Below are positions 16,361 to 23,698 of a stretch of DNA of 27,356 bases, in pieces; position 1 is the first letter of the stretch, and each line of letters starts with the position of its first letter. The position numbers were made by a program, and so were the translations under genes. The DNA lies in contig CAYUNT010000038.1 of NCBI GenBank assembly GCA_964446285.1, forward strand, positions 1 through 27,356, given 5' to 3'. The notes beneath the pieces are model-generated. The model ran no database searches and was not told the origin of the DNA. It worked only from the letters and a program-made list of their open reading frames with translations. The DNA comes from CAYUNT01 sp964446285. GTDB lineage: Bacteria; Sumerlaeota; Sumerlaeia; SLMS01; CAYUNT01.

Positions 16361-17329
16361 TCATACTTGTGCGCCCAGAATGTCGCCCGTCTTCAGCAAA
16401 TGCGCATTAATCAACGCGGCAGCCTCGACGGCGGCGCGGTCGGGCAGTTTCACGCGCGTAAGCAATACCGACCCATCTCCCGTTGCGACGGCGATTCCGC
16501 GTCCCTTCACAAGCGCGATCACTTCGCCCGGCTCCGAGCCGTCCGGCGCGGGAATCGGGTCGCCCTCGGGCGTCGTGAACGGTTCCGCCGCCAGAATCTT
16601 CCAATCCTGCCCGTTGTGCGTGGTCCAGGCCGAGGGCCAGGGAATCATGGCGCGGATCAGGCACGAGACGGCCCGGTTTCCGGCGCGCCAGTCGATGCGG
16701 CCATCCTCGCGCTCGATCATCGGCGCGTGCGTCGCTTGCGCTTCATCTTGCGGCGTCAACGGAACGCTCCCATCGCGTTCGAGCCGCTCAAGCGTCTGCA
16801 TCATCAGGTCCGCCCCCACGACGCTCAGCATGTTCCCGAGCGAAATCGTGTCGTCGTCTTCGAGGATGTCCACTTCCTGAGCGCACACAATCGGCCCCGT
16901 GTCCATGCCCTCATCGAGTTTCATGATCGTGACGCCGGTTTGCTGTCCGCAATCGGCGATGGCGCGCTGAATGGGCGCGGCGCCGCGGTATTTGGGCAGG
17001 AGCGAGGCGTGGATGTTGAAACACCCGTGGCGCGGGGTATCGAGAACCTCGCGCGGGAGGATTTTCCCGTAGGCCACAACAACGGCGGCGTCCGGCTTGA
17101 GCGCCGCCAGCGTCTCGTGGAATTTTTCCGCCCGCAGTTTTTCCGGCTGCAACACAGTCAATCCGGCCTGGAGAGCGCGCTCCTTGATGGGCGGGGGCGA
17201 CAGTTTGCGTCCGCGTCCCGCCGGGCGGTCCGGCTGCGTGACCACGGCAACGATTTCGTGCGCCGAATCGAGCAGCCGCTCGAGCATTGGCATGGCAAAA
17301 TCCGGCGTTCCCATGAATACAATGCGCAT
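16361..17329 (-). CDS. fmt: methionyl-tRNA formyltransferase
   Basis: Fmt formylates Met on initiator tRNA using 10-formyl-tetrahydrofolate in the cytoplasm. The 322-residue length fits the family (about 315). The start MRIVFMGTPDFA is classic, and the catalytic core has NIHASLLPKYRGAAPI (104-119, with the Asn and His) and LDEGMDTGP (137-145). The C-terminal OB-like tRNA-binding domain covers about 208-320, with PWPSAWT marking its start. ATG 17329 is chosen because AAGGAT lies 6 nt upstream and the protein aligns from its first residue; an in-frame upstream codon at 17356 would add nine unlikely residues. Peptide deformylase, often adjacent, is absent. It follows the SDR gene by 81 bp and is likely co-transcribed with it. 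Confidence 0.96.
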   Translation of the reverse strand: MRIVFMGTPDFAMPMLERLLDSAHEIVAVVTQPDRPAGRGRKLSPPPIKERALQAGLTVLQPEKLRAEKFHETLAALKPDAAVVVAYGKILPREVLDTPRHGCFNIHASLLPKYRGAAPIQRAIADCGQQTGVTIMKLDEGMDTGPIVCAQEVDILEDDDTISLGNMLSVVGADLMMQTLERLERDGSVPLTPQDEAQATHAPMIEREDGRIDWRAGNRAVSCLIRAMIPWPSAWTTHNGQDWKILAAEPFTTPEGDPIPAPDGSEPGEVIALVKGRGIAVATGDGSVLLTRVKLPDRAAVEAAALINAHLLKTGDILGAQV

Positions 17330-17410
17330 TCGATGATCCTTAGGCAAACTCCGCAAAAAGACATGATGAGAGATACTGCCGGCGCGCGCCGCGGTGTATG
17401 GCGCGACGAA

Positions 17411-18205
17411 TCAGTGCGCGCCATAAGTCCACGTGGGCCGCACACGCACAACAAAATCTTCTATCCCCTCGCATTCTCCATGCATCAGCTGCAAGACCGC
17501 CTCCGCTACCGAATCGGCATCAGTTGTCAAATCCATGCCATAGCGCTCGCGCCATTTGGCGGAAAAAGAATCCCAGTTTTCGCCGCGCTGTTCGGCGATG
17601 CCCCGCAGCGTTCGTTCCGCCCCCGAGCCGGGCAGCGGGCCGCCCTGCACAATTGTGGCGTTAATGCGCAGGATTTTCCCTTCCTGGCGCAGGGATCGCG
17701 CGAGAATTTTCAGGCCGGCGAACGTCACTTGCGTCAGCGGATCGTTGTATTCTTCGCCCAGATCGGAAGTGAGAAAGGCGATGGTTCCCTGCGGACGGCT
17801 GCTGCGCAAAAGGCGGTCGGCAAATTCGCTCGCGCACAACCCCGCGCCGCCCAGGCTCGAAATAAGCCCCTGGCGCCATTTTCTTGGCGCGCGCGCTATG
17901 GATTCGTCCGCCAGATGAAACCCGACGCCATAGCAAAGGAGATTGGGCAGGCCGTAAGTCTGGCCGATCAAATCGAAAGCCGCGCTTATGGATTCCGGCG
18001 AAGTGGCGTCCAGGCCCACTCCCTGCACCGACAATCCCTCGGCGCCCATCCGCTCCGCCAGATCCGCCGTTTCCTCGTCGTCGAAATCCGCCACAACCAC
18101 GAGGCAGCCTTGCGCGGCCAGGCGGCGGGCGATGGCCCTCCCGCTTGGGGCAAGGCCCCCTACAATGAGCGCAATGTGTCCCCGCAAGGATTGGCCGGAA
18201 TACAC
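17411..18205 (-). CDS. atypical short-chain dehydrogenase/reductase (catalytic Tyr replaced by Phe)
   Basis: The 264-residue product has the SDR Rossmann pattern. IALIVGGLAPSGRAIA (11-26) stands in place of TGxxxGxG, an acidic residue follows beta 2 (VVADFDD, suggesting NAD preference), and LDAT is at 65-68. The usual NNAG is replaced by CYGVG (91-95). Ser147 in FLTSD fits the catalytic Ser. The active-site Tyr-x3-Lys appears as Phe162-x3-Lys166 (TFAGLKILARSL); I checked the codon and it reads TTC. The protein may therefore be catalytically impaired, have a different chemistry or be a binding protein. The GTG start at 18205 has only a weak AAGGGCGG upstream. The closest functional guess is an enoyl-ACP-reductase-like or ketoreductase-like SDR; the substrate is unknown. 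Confidence 0.8.
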   Translation of the reverse strand: MYSGQSLRGHIALIVGGLAPSGRAIARRLAAQGCLVVVADFDDEETADLAERMGAEGLSVQGVGLDATSPESISAAFDLIGQTYGLPNLLCYGVGFHLADESIARAPRKWRQGLISSLGGAGLCASEFADRLLRSSRPQGTIAFLTSDLGEEYNDPLTQVTFAGLKILARSLRQEGKILRINATIVQGGPLPGSGAERTLRGIAEQRGENWDSFSAKWRERYGMDLTTDADSVAEAVLQLMHGECEGIEDFVVRVRPTWTYGAH

Positions 18206-18605
18206 CGTCAGGTTACCGCCCTTGGGATTTTTCCGAATTCCTGGACGCGGCCAGCCAGCACGCGATCAACCATTCGTCATCCATGCCGCCGCGCAGCGCC
18301 TCGCGCCCTCTTTTCAGGCGTCTCTGGCGGCCCTCAGACCGCTCCATTGCGTTTCTAGCAAAGACCTTTTCAGGAGGCAAGCTTCTCAGGAGCATTTTCC
18401 CGAAAAAAATTGCGCCGCCCGGCCCCAAGGCCAAGCCTGCCAAAATCCGCCCCGACCACAAAATTCTTGAATTGTGAGGCCCTGGGACCGCGAGGCTCCG
18501 CACTCGCGAAACCCTGGGACCGCGAGGCTCCGCACTCGCAATACTCTGGGACCGCGAGGCTCCGCACTCGCGTTTTCTCCGGCTTGCGTCCCCCATCCGA
18601 AAGAA
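18206..18605. other. gene-free stretch between ADH and SDR genes
   Basis: This 400-bp stretch contains the triple 26-bp repeat at 18482-18571. Between 18206 and 18480 I see no convincing gene: a 44-codon open frame (18213-18347, minus) lacks a ribosome site and recognisable motifs. No clear promoter for the SDR gene could be picked out. Confidence 0.55.
18482..18571 (+). repeat. three exact 26-bp repeats at 32-bp spacing
   Basis: Identical 26-bp units start at 18482, 18514 and 18546. Each begins CTGGGACCGCGAGGCTCC and ends GCACTCGC, separated by 6-bp non-identical spacers. Within each unit GCGAG pairs with CTCGC across an 8-nt loop, so the array would give three successive hairpins in RNA. 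It lies 34 bp beyond the ADH stop codon. It is too short in unit and spacer to be CRISPR. Confidence 0.85.
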
Positions 18606-19703
18606 TCAACCCACCCGCACGAGGATTTTTCCGGGCGCGTTGCAGGCCGCCTCGAAGGCTTCGCCGAGGCGTTCGAGCGGAAATTCGCCCTGAATAAACC
18701 GCTGTAGTGGCAGACGGTGACGGAGTTGAAACTCGATGGCCTTGTCAAACGGCCCGCAGCGCGATCCCTGGATGCGAATCTCGTTCACAACAAATCGCGT
18801 GAGCGGGAAATCGCGCACGGGCTGTCCGGGCGTGGATTTAAGCGCCACGACGCCTCGCGGACGCACAAGGTCGAACGCCAGCGCCAAACCCTCGGGCGCG
18901 CCCGTGGCTTCGGCAACCAAATCCGCGCCCAAGCCGCCCGTGCGTTCGAGAACCAGATCGAGCAGCGGCGAGGAGGCGGGCGCGAGCGGATCGGGCGATT
19001 CGACGCGGAATGGCTTGTTTTCGCCCACCTTGTTCCCCGGTTGCTCGCACGGGATCATGAAAACTTCCAAACCCATCTCTCGCAAAATCTCCGCCCGGTG
19101 CAGGTCGCGCGTGGTCACGATGGTTTGCGCGCCTCGCGCCTTTGCCACGAGGGCGATCAGCGCCCCAAGCCGCCCCGCGCCAAGCACGACCACAAAATCG
19201 CCCGCGCCCGCCGGGCTGAGTTCAAACGTCTGAAGCGCGGCTGCCAGCGGCTCGATCAGCGCGCCTTCCTCGTCGCTGAAATCGTCCGGCAGCACGTGAA
19301 TCGCCCGCCACGGAACGATGATCTCGCGCTGAAACGCGCCATCCCACGCCACAATGCCCGTCACAGTGCGCGCGCGGCAATGCGTCGGCAGGCAGCGATG
19401 CGCCGGATCGCAATGCGGCTCGATCCCGAGGGCGTAACAGGTGTTGTTGATTTCCGCCGTGACGCGCCGCCCCGCCAGATTGGCTGGTCCGCCCGCGCCC
19501 ACTTCGATCACCTGCCCCGCCCATTCGTGTCCGAGCACGAGCGGCAGCGGCACGCGATACCCGCCCGACCAGATTGCCAAATCTGTTCCGCACACCCCCG
19601 CGACGCGAACGGCCACGCGCGCCTCGTATGGTTCAAGCGCGCGGCGCGCGCGTTCCTGCGCTTCGATTCGTCCCGGTTCCGTCAACACCATCGCCAGCGG
19701 CAT
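18606..19703 (-). CDS. zinc-dependent alcohol dehydrogenase (MDR superfamily)
   Basis: The 365-residue product has the medium-chain dehydrogenase layout. Catalytic zinc residues are C38 in VCGTD, H59-E60 in LGHEWAG and E151 in IEPLA. The structural zinc lobe carries four Cys (89, 98, 104, 109) with unusually wide spacing and an extra His. The nucleotide-binding GAGRLG is at 175-180. The C-terminal IQGSRCGPF is typical of one MDR subgroup. A segment of about 25 residues (219-245, rich in Pro/Glu/Lys) looks like an insertion after beta strands of the cofactor domain. It oxidises or reduces an alcohol/aldehyde or sugar with NAD(P); the substrate cannot be told. GAGGTGA lies 5 nt before the ATG. 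It stands downstream of a strong terminator, so it probably has its own promoter. Confidence 0.88.
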   Translation of the reverse strand: MPLAMVLTEPGRIEAQERARRALEPYEARVAVRVAGVCGTDLAIWSGGYRVPLPLVLGHEWAGQVIEVGAGGPANLAGRRVTAEINNTCYALGIEPHCDPAHRCLPTHCRARTVTGIVAWDGAFQREIIVPWRAIHVLPDDFSDEEGALIEPLAAALQTFELSPAGAGDFVVVLGAGRLGALIALVAKARGAQTIVTTRDLHRAEILREMGLEVFMIPCEQPGNKVGENKPFRVESPDPLAPASSPLLDLVLERTGGLGADLVAEATGAPEGLALAFDLVRPRGVVALKSTPGQPVRDFPLTRFVVNEIRIQGSRCGPFDKAIEFQLRHRLPLQRFIQGEFPLERLGEAFEAACNAPGKILVRVG

Positions 19704-19744
19704 GAAATCACCTCGAAAAGAAAAGAAGAGGAAGAGAAGAGATA

Positions 19745-19865
19745 TTTACCGCGAAAATTGCGAACATTACGAAAAAAATCATCAAGACCTGCTTCATGTT
19801 TCCATGAAACAGGTCTTGATTTGAATTCCTCTTATTTTCGTTCTTTTCGTGTTTTTCGCGGTAAA
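19745..19865. repeat. ACCGCGAAAA-type inverted repeat enclosing a terminator hairpin
   Basis: The left arm TTTACCGCGAAAATTGCGAA (from 19745) pairs imperfectly with the right arm at 19836-19865, whose complement reads TTTACCGCGAAAAACACGAA. The hairpin 19781-19820 sits between the arms. Similar ACCGCGAAGAACGCGAA strings occur, from memory, between genes in many uncultured bacterial genomes. It separates the DUF4139-like operon from the ADH gene. Confidence 0.65.
19772..19820 (-). terminator. intrinsic terminator of the DUF4139-like operon
   Basis: On the minus strand an 18-bp stem (19820-19803 with 19798-19781, one mismatch, 4-nt loop) is followed by GA and seven T (19778-19772). It lies 64 bp past the stop of the 397-residue gene. 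This is the clearest terminator in the window. Confidence 0.85.
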
Positions 19866-19883
19866 AATCTTACTCTTCTATAC

Positions 19884-21077
19884 TCAGTGCGCGAGTTGGT
19901 TGTGCATCACGTAAACGAAATTCACCTCGCGCTTGGGAACTTCGGCTTTTTGATCGGCGGGACGCGCCTCCAGGTCGATGAAAATCTCCAGGCGGCCGTT
20001 ATTTTTTATCTCGTAACGCACGCCCTTCGAGTCCAGTTCCTCGATGTCCCAGTCGTCCTGCATCTGCTCGACAACCTTGATTGTCACAGGGTCCTTTTTG
20101 AAGTTTTGCAGTTCGTAGCGGACATGGACGCGCCGGTCGTAAAGCACCACCTGCTTGGACGAATTGACCGTCTGCTTGATTTGTTCGTCGGATTGGACAT
20201 AGCGCTTCAGCGTGACGTCCTTCACCGTGCCGAGCGAAAGATTGCGTTTTTCGCGCACAGGCGCCTCTTCGAGGTTGTCTTCGCCAAGGAACACGGCGGT
20301 TCCGGCGGCGTCCTGTTGATAGATGCGCACCTTGCCCGCCGGAAGTTTGAATTCTCCAAAACCGTTTTCCTTCGTGTTTTCGATTTCATAGACCATCTGG
20401 ATGATTTCGCCATCGTCGCCGCGTCCGGAAAACGGCTCGGGTTCGCAGAAATAAAGTTTGCGGACCGGCATGGCGCCGTTCGTGAAAGAGAGCAATTGCT
20501 TCGTCTCGCGGTTTTTGAGTCCGCGCGTCCATTCGGCGGCGAAACCGCGGCGGATCAGCGCATCGTCGAGGTCTTCGCCCGAGACGTTTGAGAGGCGGAA
20601 GTATTCCTTGAGCATCGCGGTTTTTTCATCCTTCGCCACAGTGACTTCGTAGGAATCCAGGCGCGAAAAGCCAAGGAGCAAATACAAAATGCGAACGCGC
20701 TCGGTGCGCGCCTCGGGTGAGAAAATTTCCCACGTCAGCGCGTTTTCGTTCGGCGGATACGAGACGTTGAGAACCTTGCTCGATTCGGGTTTTTCGCCGG
20801 GATGATCGAGCATTTGTATCTGGATCGATCCCGCGTCGATGGCGACGCTTTGCCAGCTGAAATCCACAGCGTTCGAGCCTTGCTGAAGGGCGAGCACGCG
20901 TTCTTCCGTGACGAGGTTTGCCGTGGGATGATCGAGCGAAAGCACCAGGCGGGCGCGCTCGGGGAGAGCGACGAGCTTCGTGCGGGCCGCCGCCGATCCC
21001 GCTCCCGCCGCGAGCAGGGCGGCAAGAAGCGCGGAAAGAAAAGCGGCGCGAAATGCATTGCGATCTATGCGAATCAT
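19884..21077 (-). CDS. exported DUF4139-like protein, shorter paralogue
   Basis: The 397-residue product starts with a signal peptide (hydrophobic 10-28, Ala-rich, likely cleavage near 30-32), so it acts outside the cytoplasm. It is a diverged paralogue of the gene just upstream: both have an N-terminal LV-x-(I/L)P block, a FSW block near residue 74, YPPNEN (107-112) matching YPANTEN, and an SGED-type motif (NVSGEDLDDA at 164-173). The rest is beta-rich with a C-terminal region of alternating strands, as in DUF4139 proteins (mucoidy-inhibitor-A-like). A single Cys is at about 210. The ATG at 21077 has GGAGG about 9 nt upstream; an open frame continuing upstream to 21269 would overlap the previous gene and lose the signal peptide. 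The molecular role is unknown. Confidence 0.8.
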   Translation of the reverse strand: MIRIDRNAFRAAFLSALLAALLAAGAGSAAARTKLVALPERARLVLSLDHPTANLVTEERVLALQQGSNAVDFSWQSVAIDAGSIQIQMLDHPGEKPESSKVLNVSYPPNENALTWEIFSPEARTERVRILYLLLGFSRLDSYEVTVAKDEKTAMLKEYFRLSNVSGEDLDDALIRRGFAAEWTRGLKNRETKQLLSFTNGAMPVRKLYFCEPEPFSGRGDDGEIIQMVYEIENTKENGFGEFKLPAGKVRIYQQDAAGTAVFLGEDNLEEAPVREKRNLSLGTVKDVTLKRYVQSDEQIKQTVNSSKQVVLYDRRVHVRYELQNFKKDPVTIKVVEQMQDDWDIEELDSKGVRYEIKNNGRLEIFIDLEARPADQKAEVPKREVNFVYVMHNQLAH

Positions 21078-21156
21078 GGCGTTAGCCTCCGTGAGTGGGC
21101 GATGGTTGTGGCGGACGGACGGATGAAGGTCCGCGTCGTTCGCCAGGGATTCTGGC

Positions 21157-22695
21157 TTACCGGGGCGCGCGCCGGGGTCTGCGCGGCTGTGGCGGCGCTT
21201 GAGGCGGTTGCGCAGACGGCGAATCGCCGCCAGGCGCCACCTGCGCGGTTGCCCGGCTGCGAGAGCCAAACCGTGTTGTCAGCAGATAGGAAATCTCCCG
21301 TTTCGACAGCGGTTCGAGCGTTGTCTCAAACTCCACACGCTCGATGTCTTTCTTTGTGAATTTGACTGTCTTGGCGTCGATTTTCGGATCGATTTCCCAG
21401 TCGCCATCAAAATAACGCGCGACTTTCACAGGGACCGCGCCCCTTCGCGAGTTGCGCAATTCAAGCGTCCATTGTTCATCCGTAATCCAGCCCACGACAT
21501 TGCCAAACGAATCAAAGTCGATGTCGCGCCGCTTGAAATCCATCATCTTAGGTTCGAGCGTAATCATGCCGTCGGGACCAAGGTTGAGTTCGATTTTTTC
21601 GCCCACGGGAACATATTTATTGTTATGCTGCCCGGCCCAGGCAAGGCCCCCCGCGCCGTCATCGCGCAGCGCGCGGAATGTCCCCTCCGGCAGCGGATCG
21701 GGTTTGTCGCCGAATCCGTGTTCTTTATCGTTTTTGGATTTGTAGAATTTGATGATTTCAGGGCCGTATTTGCGCTCATCGAGTTCGTAGGCCACCTCGA
21801 TTTTCACCGCGTCTTTTGAGAATGACCGCAGGCGCTTGCTCCAATTGTTGGGCAGGTCCTCGGTGCCTTCGATGGTGTAAAGTTGATATTCGGAAATGGC
21901 CTGCTTGACCACTTCCTTCACCTCGGCAATTCCGGCCATTTCGGAGGATTTCATGGACGCCGCGGCTGGCATCGCGCGCACCTGATCGGCCAAAAACATC
22001 ATCTCGCGCGCTGCCTCCTGGCGGACATTGTCCTTGCGCTTTTCCGGGATAATGCCGCGTCGCGCCAGGTCGGCGATTTTTTCGACCAGGTTGATCGTCC
22101 CCACCACGAGCCGCGTTTCGGCGTTTTCGAAATCCTCGCCGCTGCGGTTGGTGACGCGCACGTATCCTTCAAGGCCCGCCTCGGTTTCCGCCGCGTTGGC
22201 GCGAAGCACGTAATCGGCTTCCCAGGTGATTCCGCTCGTGAAATACATGATCTCGATGCGCGCCGGACCCGCCTCTTTCGCCTCGACGTTCCATATCAAA
22301 ACGTTCTCCGTGTTGGCGGGATACGTGATGTCGAGAATCTGGAACTGATCGGCGCGCTCGGTGAATTCGAGTTGCAGCGACGTCGGATCAATCAGCGTTC
22401 CGGCCCACGAAAACTGGATGGGATTGAGGCCCTTCGAGAAGGTGAGCTGGCGCGACTCGCGCACCAGCGTCAGGTCCTCGCTGTTGTAGATTGTCAGCTG
22501 GATTTTGTCGCGCGCGGGGATGGTGACAAGATCGATCTTAGCGTGGGCCGGCGGCGGGATGGCGATCACCGCAATGGTTGCGAGGATTGCCGCCACGCAT
22601 GGCGCTGCGAACGATTTAAGCGCCCCCCGAGGAGCAAACATTCCCGCCCCTCGCCCTCGCGCCAGCCCGTAATTGGATGTGCGCTGAGCCTGCAT
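21157..22695 (-). CDS. exported DUF4139-domain protein, longer paralogue
   Basis: The 512-residue product has a long n-region and hydrophobic segment (29-46) with likely cleavage after AHA (50-52). GITWEADYVLRA (155-166) and VTNRSGEDFENAETRL (181-196) are the typical DUF4139 core, in which a repeated Ig-like beta domain carries the SGEDW-type motif. An insert of about 75 residues (206-280) is helical and charged, and is missing from the shorter paralogue. The C-terminus (from 485) is Pro/Arg-rich and probably unstructured. AAAGGAGAG lies 4-5 nt before the ATG. It is the middle gene of a three-gene unit: TPR lipoprotein 58 bp upstream, paralogue 79 bp downstream. An envelope role is likely but not shown. 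Confidence 0.82.
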   Translation of the reverse strand: MQAQRTSNYGLARGRGAGMFAPRGALKSFAAPCVAAILATIAVIAIPPPAHAKIDLVTIPARDKIQLTIYNSEDLTLVRESRQLTFSKGLNPIQFSWAGTLIDPTSLQLEFTERADQFQILDITYPANTENVLIWNVEAKEAGPARIEIMYFTSGITWEADYVLRANAAETEAGLEGYVRVTNRSGEDFENAETRLVVGTINLVEKIADLARRGIIPEKRKDNVRQEAAREMMFLADQVRAMPAAASMKSSEMAGIAEVKEVVKQAISEYQLYTIEGTEDLPNNWSKRLRSFSKDAVKIEVAYELDERKYGPEIIKFYKSKNDKEHGFGDKPDPLPEGTFRALRDDGAGGLAWAGQHNNKYVPVGEKIELNLGPDGMITLEPKMMDFKRRDIDFDSFGNVVGWITDEQWTLELRNSRRGAVPVKVARYFDGDWEIDPKIDAKTVKFTKKDIERVEFETTLEPLSKREISYLLTTRFGSRSRATAQVAPGGDSPSAQPPQAPPQPRRPRRAPR

Positions 22696-22753
22696 CAGAC
22701 TCTCCTTTCCTGTGCGGAATTTTATATGCGCGTGGATCGCGCCTCGCGCCGAG

Positions 22754-23290
22754 CTATTCCTTGTGAATTTGCTTGTAGCGCGCTCGCGCGTCCTCGACGT
22801 GCTGCTTCACCACCGGATCCTCATCGGCGGAGAATTTCTCCAGGAACTGGCGGAGAACTTCCTTGGACTCCGCGTATTTTTTGTTCTTTTCGAGGGTGAT
22901 TCCGAGTTCATACAGCCCAAGCGAAAGAACCTCGCGATTGCCCGGATACATATCGAGAGCGCGGCGGTATTCGCGTTCGGCGGCGGAAAAACGCTGGCGC
23001 ATCAGATCGCAGCGCGCCTGCATAATCACGGCGCGCGGCGTGTATGTTTCATCCGATGGAAAGAATTCCTGCACTTTGCAAAATGCCGCGCGGGCCTCTT
23101 TCAGCGCTCCATCGCGCCCTTCCGCCGATGGAACCATGCCCTCCGCCTTGCGGTATGTTGTGTAAGCCACATCATATTGCTCTCGGGCCGTGGCCATCTC
23201 GGGAATTACATATTTCGGCGAAAAAAGGAAACATCCGCCCGCCAGGGCAACCACCATCATCAGCGCGAGGAGCCGGATTGGACGCATCAT
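22754..23290 (-). CDS. TPR lipoprotein, BamD/YfiO-like in pattern
   Basis: The 178-residue product carries a lipoprotein signal: positively charged start, hydrophobic 7-17 and Cys20 in LAGGC (an AGGC box, slightly atypical). TPR-type helices fill 30-170, for example AEREYRRALDMYPGNREVLS and a final repeat with LRQFLEKF. The shape resembles outer-membrane-lipoprotein TPRs such as BamD, but it is shorter and lacks any more specific motif. It starts the unit with the two DUF4139-like genes (58 bp gap). AAAGGAG lies 11 nt before the first of two adjacent ATG codons. It probably acts as a periplasmic scaffold attached to the outer membrane. Confidence 0.8.
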   Translation of the reverse strand: MMRPIRLLALMMVVALAGGCFLFSPKYVIPEMATAREQYDVAYTTYRKAEGMVPSAEGRDGALKEARAAFCKVQEFFPSDETYTPRAVIMQARCDLMRQRFSAAEREYRRALDMYPGNREVLSLGLYELGITLEKNKKYAESKEVLRQFLEKFSADEDPVVKQHVEDARARYKQIHKE

Positions 23291-23493
23291 CGTTTGGGCA
23301 ACTCCTTTGGAAGGAAATCAAAAAGGGCGGGAATGCCTTTCGCGTTGGCCCCGAACTCGCCCATGTTTCAGCTGTCCACGAATCTCGCGCCGCGTCAACC
23401 CCTTCCCCACCGAGGCGCTCCGATTCGATTGGACATCGCGTCGCAAAAAAAGTTCCCGAAAATTTCTCGAACGGCTTTGTTTGAGCGGAACAG

Positions 23494-23566
23494 AAAAAAC
23501 CCAAAGGACGCAAGGGACCCAAAGGACGTGATAGGGCGTTGTGGGTTGTGAGTTGTGAGTTAAGAG
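23494..23566 (+). repeat. 9-bp GGAC units followed by GTTGTGGG block, copy 2
   Basis: Units AAAGGACGC, AAGGGACCC and AAAGGACGT (23503-23529) repeat at exactly 9 bp. They run directly into a 22-bp block (23538-23559) identical to 16202-16223. The same two repeat types are thus adjacent at two loci about 7.3 kb apart. Confidence 0.7.
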
Positions 23567-23627
23567 ATGGGAAGCAAAGGGGTTGAAAGGACTTGGAAGA
23601 AGACCTGCCACGGAAATCGAAAGCATT

Positions 23628-23698
23628 GCCCACTGATCACTGTTCCCTGCTCACTTCTTCTCTCACAACCCATAACTTTCCGCCCACTGCCCACTTCT
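23628..23698 (-). repeat. GATCAGTG / GTTATGGGTTGTGAG repeat, inverted copy
   Basis: Read on the minus strand this gives GTTATGGGTTGTGAGAGAAG, then AAGTGAGCAGGGAACAGTG and ATCAGTGGGC, a diverged copy of 16202-16252. Together with 23538-23559 it forms an inverted pair around about 70 bp. It ends at the stop of the uracil-DNA glycosylase gene. Confidence 0.65.

Larger units (their letters stand above)
23291..23698. other. gene-free stretch upstream of the lipoprotein gene
   Basis: The first 200 bp contain no gene. On the minus strand a TTGACG at about 23392-23397 could be a -35 element, but no good -10 follows. From 23494 to 23698 it holds 9-bp GGAC units, a GTTGTGGG block and an inverted GATCACTG/CTCACAACCC block, described separately. 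The lipoprotein operon promoter should lie in the first half. Confidence 0.55.

Noticed and set aside
18213..18347. 44-codon open frame upstream of the SDR gene
   Set aside because: It lacks a ribosome binding site, hydrophobic or conserved motifs, and could be chance in G+C-rich DNA.
18482..18571. CRISPR array suggested by three identical repeats at regular spacing
   Set aside because: Spacers are only 6 bp, there are three units and no cas genes nearby; it is a tandem hairpin repeat.
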